A stretch of 31,550 bases of DNA from Chara braunii (lineage: Eukaryota > Streptophyta > Charophyceae > Charales > Characeae): assembly GCA_003427395.1 (NCBI GenBank), contig BFEA01000765.1, forward strand, positions 347,584 to 379,133. The letters are read 5' to 3'. Below, one piece after another: positions 7,088 to 16,190 of the stretch (positions within the stretch are counted from its first letter, which is position 1; each line of letters opens with the position of its first letter). The notes beneath the pieces were generated by a model, which saw only the letters and a program-made list of their open reading frames with translations, ran no database searches and had not been told where the DNA came from. Made by a program: the position numbers and the translations under genes.

Positions 7088-10000
7088 TCAAGGTTTCCTC
7101 CGTCTTAATTTGTAGCCCAGTTTGGTTGTGTACCGCAGAATGTTGACTTTCGTGGTTATTCCTGAAACTCTTCCCTTTATGTTCCATGCCCACTCTGCCG
7201 GGTCTATCTCGAGTTCCTGTATAGCCATTGTAGGAGCGAGCGCCGTGAGTTCATCATCCTCAATCACCCTTATTTTCCTCAGCCCCTTCTTTCTGATAGC
7301 GACTGCTACTTTCACTGCTTTGTCTAGAGGGCTGACTGTGGCGNCNGGCNATACGATGGGAAACATTTCCCCTTCCAGCCATTGATTGTTGGGACCCACC
7401 TCTTGATGAATGCGGAAAGCTTGATCCGGTGTTGTGCTGTTGTTCCAAGTCGCCCAGTCTCCCCCTGTCCATTTGTACGGTGCTCTCAGCAGTTGGGTCC
7501 ATTCCTGTGGGACGGAAACCAGGATGTCGTTCAGATTTTCTGTGAGCCTGTGACAGCCCTTCATTGAGACTCTTAGCTCCCTTCCTGTTTTCCACCTTCC
7601 TTCTTCTTGGGACCACAGGTGCTTGATCTGCCACACTCCGTGCTCCACCCATTTACCCCATCTGGTGTCCCTTGCTGTCAGTGTCCTTGGCTTCCCTTTG
7701 GTATCTTTCAGCCAGGGATTGCAGAATAGAGGCTGCCTGAGGACCTCCTCCTTAGACCTGGGACTCCTTACTCTAGCTGGAAATATCTCCTCCCAGATTT
7801 TTAGGATCCTGACCCAGTACAAGGAGGAAGCAGAGTCTTCTTCCCCCTCCTGTCCCCCCCTTCTGCCCTTCTTCGACCATCCCTTGCAAAAGATCCAGAA
7901 GGTCCCCTCCATGTTGGAAGGGGTAGAATACCTGGCAAGTCCTCGAATGTGTTCCAGGACCAAAGGGACCCAACGAAGGTGAGGTTGGGAGATTAGCTTG
8001 ATGACCCACTTTGATTGGAGTGCCTTTATNTGCTGTTCAGGATCTAGGATGCCCAGCCCCCCCTTACTCTTGGNCTGTATGACTTGCCTCNAGGCTACTT
8101 TGGGNATGAAGCTGTCTCTGGCTGGATTCCCGGTCCACAGATAAGCTGCCGCTACCCTTCTNAGCTTACGTAAAGAGCACCCCGGGGGTGACCAAATAGT
8201 CCCCGCGTACCATAGAGTAGAGAAGATGGAGGCGTTGAGGATTAGTGCCCTACCGAATAGCGAGGTATAGATGTTTGACCAAGCGTCCAGTTTTGTTAGT
8301 GTTTTAGTCATCTGCTCAGGGGCCATGGAATGGTGGGGGCCCGTGTCNGCTAGCCTGATCCCCAAATATCTCAAAGGCTGCTGTGGGTGTGCCCACTCCA
8401 TACCCCCGTGATTGGCGGGCTGTGGGTGGGTCTGAGAGTCGTCAAATGTGAGCCACCAGCCCAGCGTCTTNGGCCAATTGATTTTCATTTCCGAGGCCAG
8501 TTGGAAGGCTTCCATAGCTTTCGTGAGGGCCCGAAAGGAGGAGTCTGTGGCCCTGATCAGAACGGTAAGGTCGTCAGCGAACAGTATTGTGGTAGGCAAG
8601 TTAATGAATCGGCCCTGATGGTCAGGTTCGGCTACCAACCGATCTATCGAGGGGTCCTTCTTGAGGAAGGAGGCTATGGCCTCCATGATGAAGAGGAAGA
8701 TCGGGGCCGCCAAGGGGTCCCCCTGTCTGACTGACCTGGTCATTTTGTATTTCCCGGAGAGGTGACCGTTGACCTGCACTTGCCCGTGAGAGTCGTTGTA
8801 CAATACTCTTATCCATTTACGGAAGTTGGGTCCCACCCCCATCTTTTCCATGCATTGCTGTAGGAACGACCAGTTGACCTGGTCGTAAGCTTTCTCGAAG
8901 TCGAAGAAGAGGATAGTTGCATTTAATCTTTTGTTCGCTATGTATCTGACCGATTCTGAGAGGGTCATCACGTTGTCCAGGATAAACCTCCCCGGAACAA
9001 AGCCTGTTTGATCAAGGTGGAAACATCTATCCGTTATCCTCCTCAGTCTATTGGCTAAAGCTTTAGCGATAATTTTGTGGGTAAGAGTCAACAGCGTGAT
9101 CGGCCTGTAGTTCTTGATATCCTTAGGGTCACCTTTCTTGTAGAGAAGCGTGACTATTCCCGTCGAGGCTTCTATTCCTAGGCCCTCATTCAACCAGGCT
9201 TGATTCAGGTAGGTCTCGTATTCTCCGCCCAGTATTTCCCAAAACTCCTGCCAGAATTCTCTTGTTAGTCCGTCCTTTCCCGGCGTTTTGTTGGGGGTCA
9301 CAGAGTCTAGTGCTTCCCTCAGCTCTTCCTGCGCTAAAGGGGCCTCCAACATTAGAATTTGTTCGCTCTTAAGCGTGCGGCTTAAGTATGCTAAAAACTT
9401 GTCACGGGTCTCCCCCTCGGAGATAAGGAAAAAATCTATACGCAAAGCTGATATATGTTGGCTACGATTCCTTTTGACGTATGTGAACTGTTTCTGGTCC
9501 GGCCAGTGTAATCGAAACGGATCCACTAGGTACCAGGCCGTCATGAGGTCGTGAATTGTCGAAGCCTCGTCTCCCCACGTTTCATCCCCCATTCCCGGGT
9601 TGCCTCCCATCAATCTGTCCTTGCTTAGTTCCAGTGTGGCATTCCAATCCCCCACCATTATGTTATGTCTTGTAGACTCCATGTGAGACTGCAGTTGTTG
9701 AAGCATTTCAGATCTGTCGCGCCGTGAGTTGGGGCAGTAAACTGTGAAAAGGGTAAATTGCTCTTCTTGGTAGGAGAAGTTGAGTTTTATCCAACGCCCC
9801 TCCCCTTCATCCACTACGGCCTCCTGTAGAGATATCTTGTTTGCCGCAGCCGCTCTCTTGTTTCGTAAGATTACTACGCCCGCTGAATGTGACCTTGCCG
9901 CCCAGGCCCAGTAGCTCGCTTTCACCCATCTTAGTTGCGTTAATATCTTCTGCTGCAGGCTTAGGTGGTGCGGGGCGTTGGTCAGGTGAGTTTCCTGCAT

Positions 10001-10195
10001 GCAAAGAAAGTCTGGCGGGTTTCTTCCAAACCATTCCATGGCTTCCATTACATTGTTCCATTTATCCTTGTTTTCCAGAATCTGTGCCATGCCGTTAACA
10101 TTCCACGATACTACCCTAATCTCTGCTTCCCTTTCCCCTTTCCCTATTGTTACTCTTCTTCTCTTGAGACTTCCTCCCTCAGACCTCTCTTCCAT
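7088..10195 (-). CDS. LINE-1 ORF2: endonuclease/reverse transcriptase with an internal deletion
   Basis: 1035 codons, open throughout. The N-terminal AP-type endonuclease shows SWNVNG (30-35), QETH (67-70), VGDWN (181-185) and RIDFFLIS (252-259). It should nick target DNA so that the RT can prime from it. The SDH motif that normally follows, and the ~200-residue linker to the RT, are missing: residue 260 (about 9415) passes almost directly to LEAPLAQEELREAL, the RT entry helix. The RT has DQTGFVPGR (395-403), FDFEKAYD (431-438), RQGDPLA (490-496) and the catalytic FADD (539-542), then thumb and C-terminal region to YKLRRRKP. The deletion kept the frame. Eleven X residues reflect undetermined bases at 7344-8471. 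The RT core looks intact, but endonuclease activity should be lost. Confidence 0.85.
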   Translation of the reverse strand: MEERSEGGSLKRRRVTIGKGEREAEIRVVSWNVNGMAQILENKDKWNNVMEAMEWFGRNPPDFLCMQETHLTNAPHHLSLQQKILTQLRWVKASYWAWAARSHSAGVVILRNKRAAAANKISLQEAVVDEGEGRWIKLNFSYQEEQFTLFTVYCPNSRRDRSEMLQQLQSHMESTRHNIMVGDWNATLELSKDRLMGGNPGMGDETWGDEASTIHDLMTAWYLVDPFRLHWPDQKQFTYVKRNRSQHISALRIDFFLISEGETRDKFLAYLSRTLKSEQILMLEAPLAQEELREALDSVTPNKTPGKDGLTREFWQEFWEILGGEYETYLNQAWLNEGLGIEASTGIVTLLYKKGDPKDIKNYRPITLLTLTHKIIAKALANRLRRITDRCFHLDQTGFVPGRFILDNVMTLSESVRYIANKRLNATILFFDFEKAYDQVNWSFLQQCMEKMGVGPNFRKWIRVLYNDSHGQVQVNGHLSGKYKMTRSVRQGDPLAAPIFLFIMEAIASFLKKDPSIDRLVAEPDHQGRFINLPTTILFADDLTVLIRATDSSFRALTKAMEAFQLASEMKINWXKTLGWWLTFDDSQTHPQPANHGGMEWAHPQQPLRYLGIRLXDTGPHHSMAPEQMTKTLTKLDAWSNIYTSLFGRALILNASIFSTLWYAGTIWSPPGCSLRKXRRVAAAYLWTGNPARDSFXPKVAXRQVIQXKSKGGLGILDPEQXIKALQSKWVIKLISQPHLRWVPLVLEHIRGLARYSTPSNMEGTFWIFCKGWSKKGRRGGQEGEEDSASSLYWVRILKIWEEIFPARVRSPRSKEEVLRQPLFCNPWLKDTKGKPRTLTARDTRWGKWVEHGVWQIKHLWSQEEGRWKTGRELRVSMKGCHRLTENLNDILVSVPQEWTQLLRAPYKWTGGDWATWNNSTTPDQAFRIHQEVGPNNQWLEGEMFPIVXXXATVSPLDKAVKVAVAIRKKGLRKIRVIEDDELTALAPTMAIQELEIDPAEWAWNIKGRVSGITTKVNILRYTTKLGYKLRRRKP

Positions 10196-10237
10196 CTGGT
10201 CTATCTTTTACGGGAGTCGCTTGGGGGGACGATCACC

Positions 10238-12395
10238 TCACGGGTCCCCCTGTGCCCAGTCCACCTCCTCGACCATGTGAGCCAATTTTTCCCCTATGTA
10301 GTCCGGCAGCCAGGTGAAGACTCCAGTTCGGGTGACGATCTCTGCTCCCCTTGCAACCCACTCAGCTACTTTTGTGCCGCCCAGAAGACCATAAGGTATC
10401 GTTTCCACCACCTGCCATGGCATCCACATGAGTCCCTCTGCCAGTTTTGCCCTCTCCTGTAGCTCGAAGGCGATCGGTCTGTAGTCCAGCGTCAGTTTGC
10501 CTCCCGCTGTGTCCTTACACTCCTCCCTGTCCTCAGTGGTACTACCCCATAGCTGCGCCTTGTCAGGCAAGTCCTTCGTGATCCGTTCCCCGAGTTCAGC
10601 CTTTGTACACTGGCTGTCCCTCGCTGTGATCAGAGCTAGTGACCGATGGATAGCTACCTCCCAGTCTGAATTACCACTGTTCCAGCGGTATGGCAACATA
10701 ACTCGCCTCCCCGGGATGTGCCTTGCGAAGAGTTTGGCTGCTGCATTTATGTCAGGATGCGGGGCATAAGCTATTTTTTGCAAATTGATGGTGTCACACC
10801 CCAGTTCTTTGTTCTGATCCTTGAGAACATTGATTTGAGCCTCCAAGATTGTTGTCGGTCTCCTTTCCTCCTCAATCTGCTCCCTCTCTTCGAGCTCTCC
10901 TGATGAGTCTTCCGTTCCCTGCTCCTTGTTGCTCGCCTTGTCCGCTGCCTCCTGCTGTGCTTTTCTTTTCTGTTCTGATCTCTTTAGGCCCTGTGGCTGA
11001 TAGGTTTTGGGCCATATGAATTGCTTGGCGTAGCTCGCGTTGTGAACAGAGAGGTCCTTGTTGTCTGGGCATGCTTTCCAAGCGTATTGCGCAACGTAGA
11101 ACTCATTGATCTCCTGTTCCTTCTTCAAATACTCGAACCTGTTGGTTGAGGTGATGTCTTCCCCTATTGTGGTTGCTTGTTTCAGGTTGCGCAGATGCTT
11201 GTGGTGTGCCAGGCGAACCTCGCACTCGACATGTCGCTCCCATCTCAGCTTGAACTGTTCTGATCCACTGTGCCAAAGTTTCTGGTTCCTCATCCCCTTC
11301 TGCGTCTTCCCATTCTTCCCCCTCAGCGTCCTCCTCTGATTCAACATCCGTGTCCTGATTCATTTCTTCCTCTGACCCGCTGATCCCCCCTTCCTGAGAG
11401 CCTCCTGCTGAGACTTCCATTGGCTCTTCCCCCCCGTCCTTATGTCGGCTGTGTGCTGAGCTGCTGCTACCTGATGACGTGTCCTCCCTCCCTCGAGGGG
11501 CTGATGACGCTGATGCCGCTGCTGAAGCTGCTGCTGATTCCGCCGTTGCTGAGGACGGCGTATCCATCTGCTCGTTCTGTGATTTGCCTAACTCTAACGT
11601 CGTGTCCTCCGTGTCCATTCCTTGCTGTTTTCCTCGCGCCGCTGGATCTTCCTCTTCCCCTCCTCTTGTGTTGGATCTCTTGGCGTCCTGGCCTGAGCTT
11701 GTTGGCGTTGCTGCCTCCCGGTCCCGAAGTTTCCTCTTCGTGGATGCCTGTGGGCCCCCATCTTCCTTCCCCCCCCTGGTTACCTCCCTCTCAATGTTCT
11801 GTTCCTTAGTGTTCTTTCCGTTGTCCTGGGAGTTACTACTACCCTCCCCCTCGCCTCCTTCCCTTCCCTTTTCTTCACCTGTTATCTTTTCTGCCTCCTC
11901 CCTTGCCCTCCTGTTTTCCAGGAAGGCCCGTTCTGCCTCTTGTCCCAGCTTGTGCAGTTCCGCCATAGTCTGCAAACGCTGTTTGTCGTCCAACACTGTG
12001 TCCTCATCGATCATGGGCTTCGTTATGAAGCCTACTTTTTTGTCTTCCATGCGTTTCGCCCCGGCTTGTCTCCAATGGCTATCGTACGACGGGTAGATGT
12101 TTGGCTTCACCGTGGGACTGCTGTTTAAAACCCAGACCCACCTGGGTGTTTCCAGATTGTCGTCGAAGATCCACCCTCTGTATTGTGACGAGTTGATATA
12201 CCAGACCCCTGGTTTGTTGTCCGCTTCCACCAGCATTGACTGCTTTAATTGCAGCTGCTTCCCTCCCGATCCCGTACCTGATTGAGGACAGTGCATTCCC
12301 AGATGCCCTCTTGCTCTGCATTTGAAGCAAAACGGGTTTGATTTGGAGGAGATGAATATCGTGATCCGTTCTGTTCTTCTCCTGAATATCCACAC
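10238..12395 (-). pseudogene. LINE-1 ORF1: CCHC knuckle, coiled coil and C-terminal domain, frameshifted
   Basis: Two overlapping minus-strand frames (12395-11103 and 11347-10238) together make the ORF1 RNA-binding protein. The first starts inside a domain (reading back in frame to PPKFPEVWIF at about 12418), then has a CCHC knuckle C23-C26-H31-C36, a long E/S/R-rich segment and an acidic end. The second continues with a helical region and a C-terminal globular part containing HPDINAAAKLF and MLPYRWNSGNSDW. The switch is near 11240. The C-terminal part resembles the LINE-2 region 16191-16850 in the order of conserved residues, pointing to a shared ORF1 domain. The N-terminal RNA-binding domain is cut off by 5' truncation. 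Confidence 0.75.
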
Positions 12396-12425
12396 CTCCG
12401 GGAACTTAGGTGGTGCCCCACAAAA

Positions 12426-12452
12426 AAAACCCTTCTGTTCCTGCTGGGAACC

Positions 12453-12491
<39 letters not shown>
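12426..12491. repeat. One pyrimidine-repeat unit plus 36-nt T tract
   Basis: A single copy of the repeat seen at 1637-3500 (ttctgttcctgctgggaac) is followed by 36 consecutive T (12456-12491). On the minus strand this is a poly-A tail directly after the U2-like sequence, followed by the repeat unit and the truncated LINE ORF1. Confidence 0.85.
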
Positions 12492-12492
<1 letters not shown>

Positions 12493-12578
12493 TGATCCGA
12501 TGGATCACGGAGCAGATATTAAACTGATCAGAACCAATACAATGCACTTGATGTTAGCCAAAAGGCGGAGAAAGGTAT
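12492..12578 (-). pseudogene. U2 snRNA-derived sequence, 5' ~87 nt, with A tail
   Basis: The minus strand from 12578 begins ATACCTTTCTCCGCC and continues with TTTTGGCTAA, ATCAAGTG and ATCAGTTTAATATCTG, matching the first ~65 nt of U2 snRNA at most positions. A perfect 7-bp hairpin GTGATCC-ATC-GGATCAC takes the place of U2 stem IIb, normally GTGGGCC-ATC-GGCCCAC. The branch-point recognition segment (normally GTAGTATC) is altered and lengthened, so base pairing with introns should fail. The Sm site and 3' half are absent, replaced by 36 A. No snRNA promoter element is visible beyond 12578. It is best explained as a retroposed, truncated U2. Confidence 0.8.
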
Positions 12579-12835
12579 TGAGGTGCTCTTTTTGTGATTC
12601 GATTGTGGCGGATGGCGAGTACTGCAACTACCTGGGGCCCCTTATGCGTCTGTTCCTTGCGCTGGGGCCATGTGTGTCGTCCCAATTTTTAATGGATGTC
12701 CAGAAGGGCTGACTCCACTTTCCATCTCCTAACACAAGATTCTTTTGGGAGTACCCACTGAATAAGGTGCTGGGTAGTGGAGCGAGGCACAACTCTCAAT
12801 ACGACAAGTTTGGCGAGTAGGCTCCTGGTTGCACT
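12579..12835. other. Short non-coding stretch, nothing recognised
   Basis: No conserved coding or RNA feature. On the minus strand this is immediately upstream of the U2-like sequence and lacks an obvious TATA box or plant-type upstream sequence element. Confidence 0.4.
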
Positions 12836-13110
12836 TAGTGTGAAATTGACTTCGGGCCTCGCTGCACTACTCTGGACATGCACAAAAGACAAAAATCATG
12901 GCCGTGTATCTTTCCATGTTCTAGCCGGAGATTCACTCTCGTTTTGCACATTTCGAGAGTAGTGCAGCGAGGCCCTTCGTAAAGGTGACAACTGAACCAG
13001 CAACGGAACCACACCGAATGAACAGACAAAGGCGAAGAAAGAAGAAGAAGAAGAAGAAGAAGAAGAAGAAGAAGAAGGTACACTGATATAAAAAAAGCAT
13101 CTCCCAGGAG
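12836..13110. repeat. Dispersed repeat R, copy 1 (contains MITE copy B)
   Basis: It starts 'agtgtgaaattgactt', continues 'aaggtgacaactgaaccag', 'aacggaaccacaccgaatga' and 'acagacaaaggcgaagaaag', then a GAA microsatellite (about 13036-13077), and ends 'acactgatataaaaa..tctccc'. The copy at 20728-20900 has the same order but lacks the 120-bp insertion at 12855-12974. The nature of the family is unknown; a SINE or non-autonomous element in reverse orientation is possible. Confidence 0.85.
12855..12974. mobile_element. MITE copy B (120 bp, perfect 19-bp TIRs, TSD CTTCG)
   Basis: Perfect 19-bp terminal inverted repeats (GGCCTCGCTGCACTACTCT at 12855-12873 and its complement at 12956-12974) are flanked by CTTCG on both sides (12850-12854, 12975-12979). 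The related repeat at 20728 shows the empty site, which confirms insertion and fixes the ends. The inner ends 'atgcacaaaa' / 'ttttgcacat' extend the inverted similarity. It is the same family as the element at 892-1009. It is non-coding. Confidence 0.9.
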
Positions 13111-13264
13111 GGGACGGTCCGGGGTACGGTTTGAGCGACGCTTGAAGTGCCTGCGCTACCTGTACGGCTCGTGCTATTTAGGTTTTTCACCATAGCTAGC
13201 CCACCTCCATCATGATGATGGTGGCAAGCAAGTAACAGCTACTGACCCACGGCGAGTTTTTTTT

Positions 13265-14991
13265 CTACCGCGTGGAAGCTGTTTTACTTCGGGTGACCAC
13301 CTCCCCTACCTCCGTCCTTTCTCGTACGATCAAACAAACTCTGACCAGAAGTACCAGCGTAAAGCTCGTCCGAGCGTTCCGCTACAGGAGTTTACCCAGT
13401 ACCTACGCTGCTTTTGGTGAACGCAATACTGTTTTTACTTGGGCGATATTCTCATTGGAGCTTCCTACACCTTTGGCGAATGTAATACTGTTTCAACACG
13501 GCGGTTTCCTTTTTACTGGAATCTCTTCACCTCACTTCGCGCAGCGGTGGGACTACATCATCAAGGCGGTACTTTTACCTGAGCCTACTCCATTCAGCGG
13601 TGAAACCACACCATGTCGTGATGCTTCAGTACATTTCCCTTTCCCGCGCCCGTCTTTAATCTAGTCCCCACTCACCCTGTGACCTCCGGCCCTACCACCC
13701 TCATTTTTGTCTTTTCCATGTAATAGAACCCAATTTCGCACTGATCCCTCCTCCCCCTATTTCCTAATTTGTCTGTTTCCGTGTAATAGAAATCTCCACG
13801 ACCTCAACACCTAAAATCTCCTCCCAATAACGTTCTCCCTTTCCCCGCTTCTCCCTCATAATTCCTTTTCACATAATAAGTACCGACACGATCTCATCCC
13901 CACCTCACCTTCCAAATCCCCCGTGTCGGACCAATTTTCCCCTCGGTTCCCGCCCTAGCAGTTCATCACTCCCCATCACCCCGGGGCCTTCTGACACCTT
14001 CCCTCTTTTGTCCTTCTGGTCGCGGTACCACCCACTCTTATACTGGCCCCCCTTTCTCACTTTTTGTCTTTTCTATGCAATAGAAGCCCCGTAGGATCCC
14101 GGCCCCCCCCTTCTCACATTTTGTCTTTTCTATGCAATAGAAGTCCTGTAGGATCCCAACGCCCAGTCCTTATCGCGGTACCCCACTTCTCCCTTTTCCT
14201 CTTTTTGGCAAAAGATCCTTAAATCTCCACGCTCCCCTATCGCATAATACGAGCCAGGTACATTTCGTTCATACACCCCACCTTCTAACCCTCCTCCCCC
14301 CCCATCCGCGCCTAGCCACTTCACCCCCACGCACTCCACTTTCTGCGGTAAGGAAACCGACTCCTCTCTTGTCTGTACGCCCACCTCCCGGCCTGCAACG
14401 CTGTGAACCTATCCCTCTTATCTGACCCGATAAGGAAAATATTTCTTCACCAATTCATCCCGTCTCCCAACCATCCCCCCCACTACTCGAAACACGTCCA
14501 AATCCGTCTGTCCACGCCCACCTATATCCCGCCTAACAGTATCAATCCCGAAGTACCACAAACTTACGCGCCTCCTCTGACGATAAGACTGTTCCCCTAC
14601 TCTACTTCCTGTCGGACAGACAACCCCAACACCCACCCACACAACACTCCCCCCCCCCCCCCCGCCTCACCTCTCACCCTGCCGCCTCACTTACTCCACT
14701 CAACGCAATACTCGCTACCAATTACTGTTTTCCACTATCCCCGACTTTCTATCTCAAAACCTTCGTTTTACCGTATTCACACATAATCACACACCTCTCA
14801 CAAGACGAGGTCACATATCCCAACCTGCCCCATCCACTACGCCCCTCCAGCACAGCTCTTTCCTGAGAATCAACACACACACACATCACCACGTCTAAAA
14901 CTAGCTTATTTCCTCTCGAAATTTGCCCATCTTACCCTCTGAACACACAGTTACCACTTTTAGTCCCGACCTGATACCCCGGTACTCGGAG
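13265..14991 (+). promoter_or_regulatory. Probable LINE-2 5' UTR, G-poor and C/T-rich, with internal repeats
   Basis: About 1.7 kb immediately upstream of LINE-2 ORF1, depleted in G on the plus strand and rich in C and T, with no conserved coding frame. It contains a ~59-bp duplication (tttggtgaacgcaatactgt near 13413, tttggcgaatgtaatactgt near 13471), four copies of a 'gtcttttcyatgyaatagaa' motif, and a run of 15 C (14649-14663). Leaders of L1-type LINEs often hold internal promoters and repeats, so this is the likely promoter region. That is inference from position only. Confidence 0.55.
13704..14160 (+). repeat. Repeated motif in the LINE-2 leader, including a 57-bp tandem duplication
   Basis: The motif 'ttgtcttttcyatgyaatag' occurs at 13705-13728, 13766-13791, 14061-14085 and 14118-14142. 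The last two are part of a ~57-bp tandem duplication (14052-14108 and 14110-14160) that also repeats 'gtaggatcccr'. Confidence 0.8.
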
Positions 14992-16005
14992 ATGAATAGA
15001 GACACTGGCAGGTCCAATACCACATCACCACAAGACGACATGGAAGATGATGAAGTCTAGAAACTCACCGGAATGATGGAAGAATGGTACCTAAAACAGA
15101 TTTCACAGGATGTCTCAGAGTACATCGATACCACCGTGAGCGAAGAAGACGATTGTATCGAGATCAGACCGAAGGAAAACATCCAAATGGTACAAAATGA
15201 ATTTCTCAAACGAATGACAGTAGCCATAGTCTTTCAGGGCGACACCAAGAACTGGTCCAATGACAAGAAAATGGATCTCATCCGGTACCTAGAAGATTCT
15301 GTCCTCACAGAAGAAGAACTCCAAACTCTGAAAGGGATATCACACATGGAGGGTAGAGGACAGATGACATACGTAGCGAAAAGTCTGAAAGTGGTAGACT
15401 TGCTACTGAATGTGAAGAAGGAGATGAAATTCAAGGAAGGTACGAAATGGAATTCGGTTTATTTCCACCAATGGCTACCGCACGCTGAATGGCAAAAGAA
15501 GAGAGAAGAGGACAAAAAGAAAAATTACTGGGTCATGGCCATGCGTTTTCCTATCGCTGCCTCAATTTTCATCAAAACTGGCATTGAGGCAGTCATGGGT
15601 GAAGTGGTAATAGAATTTGACCCAGTAAGCGACCCTGAGGACCCGAAACTGGGTAACCTCAAGTACCAACTTAACCCAAGTGCTGAAGAGTTTTTCAGAA
15701 CCCGCCTGAAGGTCTGGACTGGCCAGGAATTCCTAATGGCAGACCTCGTTAACTCCAACACCCCTTGGTGCTCCAAATGCAACAGGCATGGGCATAAAGC
15801 CGATGATTGTCCATACTGCTACTTCTGCGACGCAGCAGATGGGAAAACACAACAAACAGGGAGGAACAGTTTCAACACCTCACAGGCCGGTACCACGACC
15901 CCACGTGGGGCCAACCACAAGGCCCGTCCTCCTCAGCAACCGGAGAGAGAAACCAGAAACACAGACCTCCCAGATCTGATAAAACCCAACCACAAAGCAG
16001 ATTAG
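14992..16005 (+). pseudogene. LINE-2 ORF1, N-terminal part with CCHC knuckle
   Basis: The open frame runs from 15073. The same frame also has an ATG at 14992, interrupted by a TAG at 15058, so 14992 is the likely ancestral start. Counting from 15073, residues about 40-225 form a domain with LLLNVKKEMKF, QWLPHAEW and YWVMAMRFP, in the place and style of the DUF4283-type RNA-binding domain of plant LINE ORF1. A CCHC knuckle follows (C233, C236, H241, C246), then a polar Q/T/P-rich tail to 16005. The protein would coat LINE RNA and help reverse transcription. The frame is lost in 16006-16190, and ORF1 resumes at 16191 in another frame. Confidence 0.75.
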
Positions 16006-16190
16006 GTTGACGTCCAATAGGTCCTCTGAACCCGGCACCTTTCTCGAATCTGGTTCGGCACAGTCAACACACCAGGCGTAAAGCTACCCCTGAATATCCC
16101 GGGTTCTGCTGCCACCCCAGCACCGCTGACTATCACTGAAGCAGGAGAAAAATCTCTGCATGCTCATCCCCACAGCAACCTCAGAAGAAG

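Larger units (their letters stand above)
7088..12420 (-). mobile_element. LINE-1: L1-clade non-LTR retrotransposon, 5'-truncated, internally deleted
   Basis: The minus strand carries ORF1 (CCHC knuckle) then ORF2 (AP endonuclease, reverse transcriptase) in the standard L1 order with a ~40-bp gap between them. The 5' end begins inside ORF1 at about 12420, typical of truncated reverse transcription. The 3' end is odd: the ORF2 stop at 7088 is followed at once by host-like coding sequence with no 3' UTR or A tail. ORF1 has a frameshift and ORF2 lacks the end of its endonuclease, so the copy is not autonomous. Ten of the window's fourteen undetermined bases fall inside it. Confidence 0.85.

Noticed and set aside
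12836-13110. Calling repeat R a SINE
   Set aside because: No clear Pol III boxes and no target duplication located; left as a dispersed repeat.
13272-13664. 130-codon plus-strand frame
   Set aside because: Lies in the repeated LINE-2 leader; composition follows the repeats and no domain is present.
14403-14786. 127-codon plus-strand frame
   Set aside because: P/T/H/S-rich reading of C-rich leader DNA that runs through a poly-C run.
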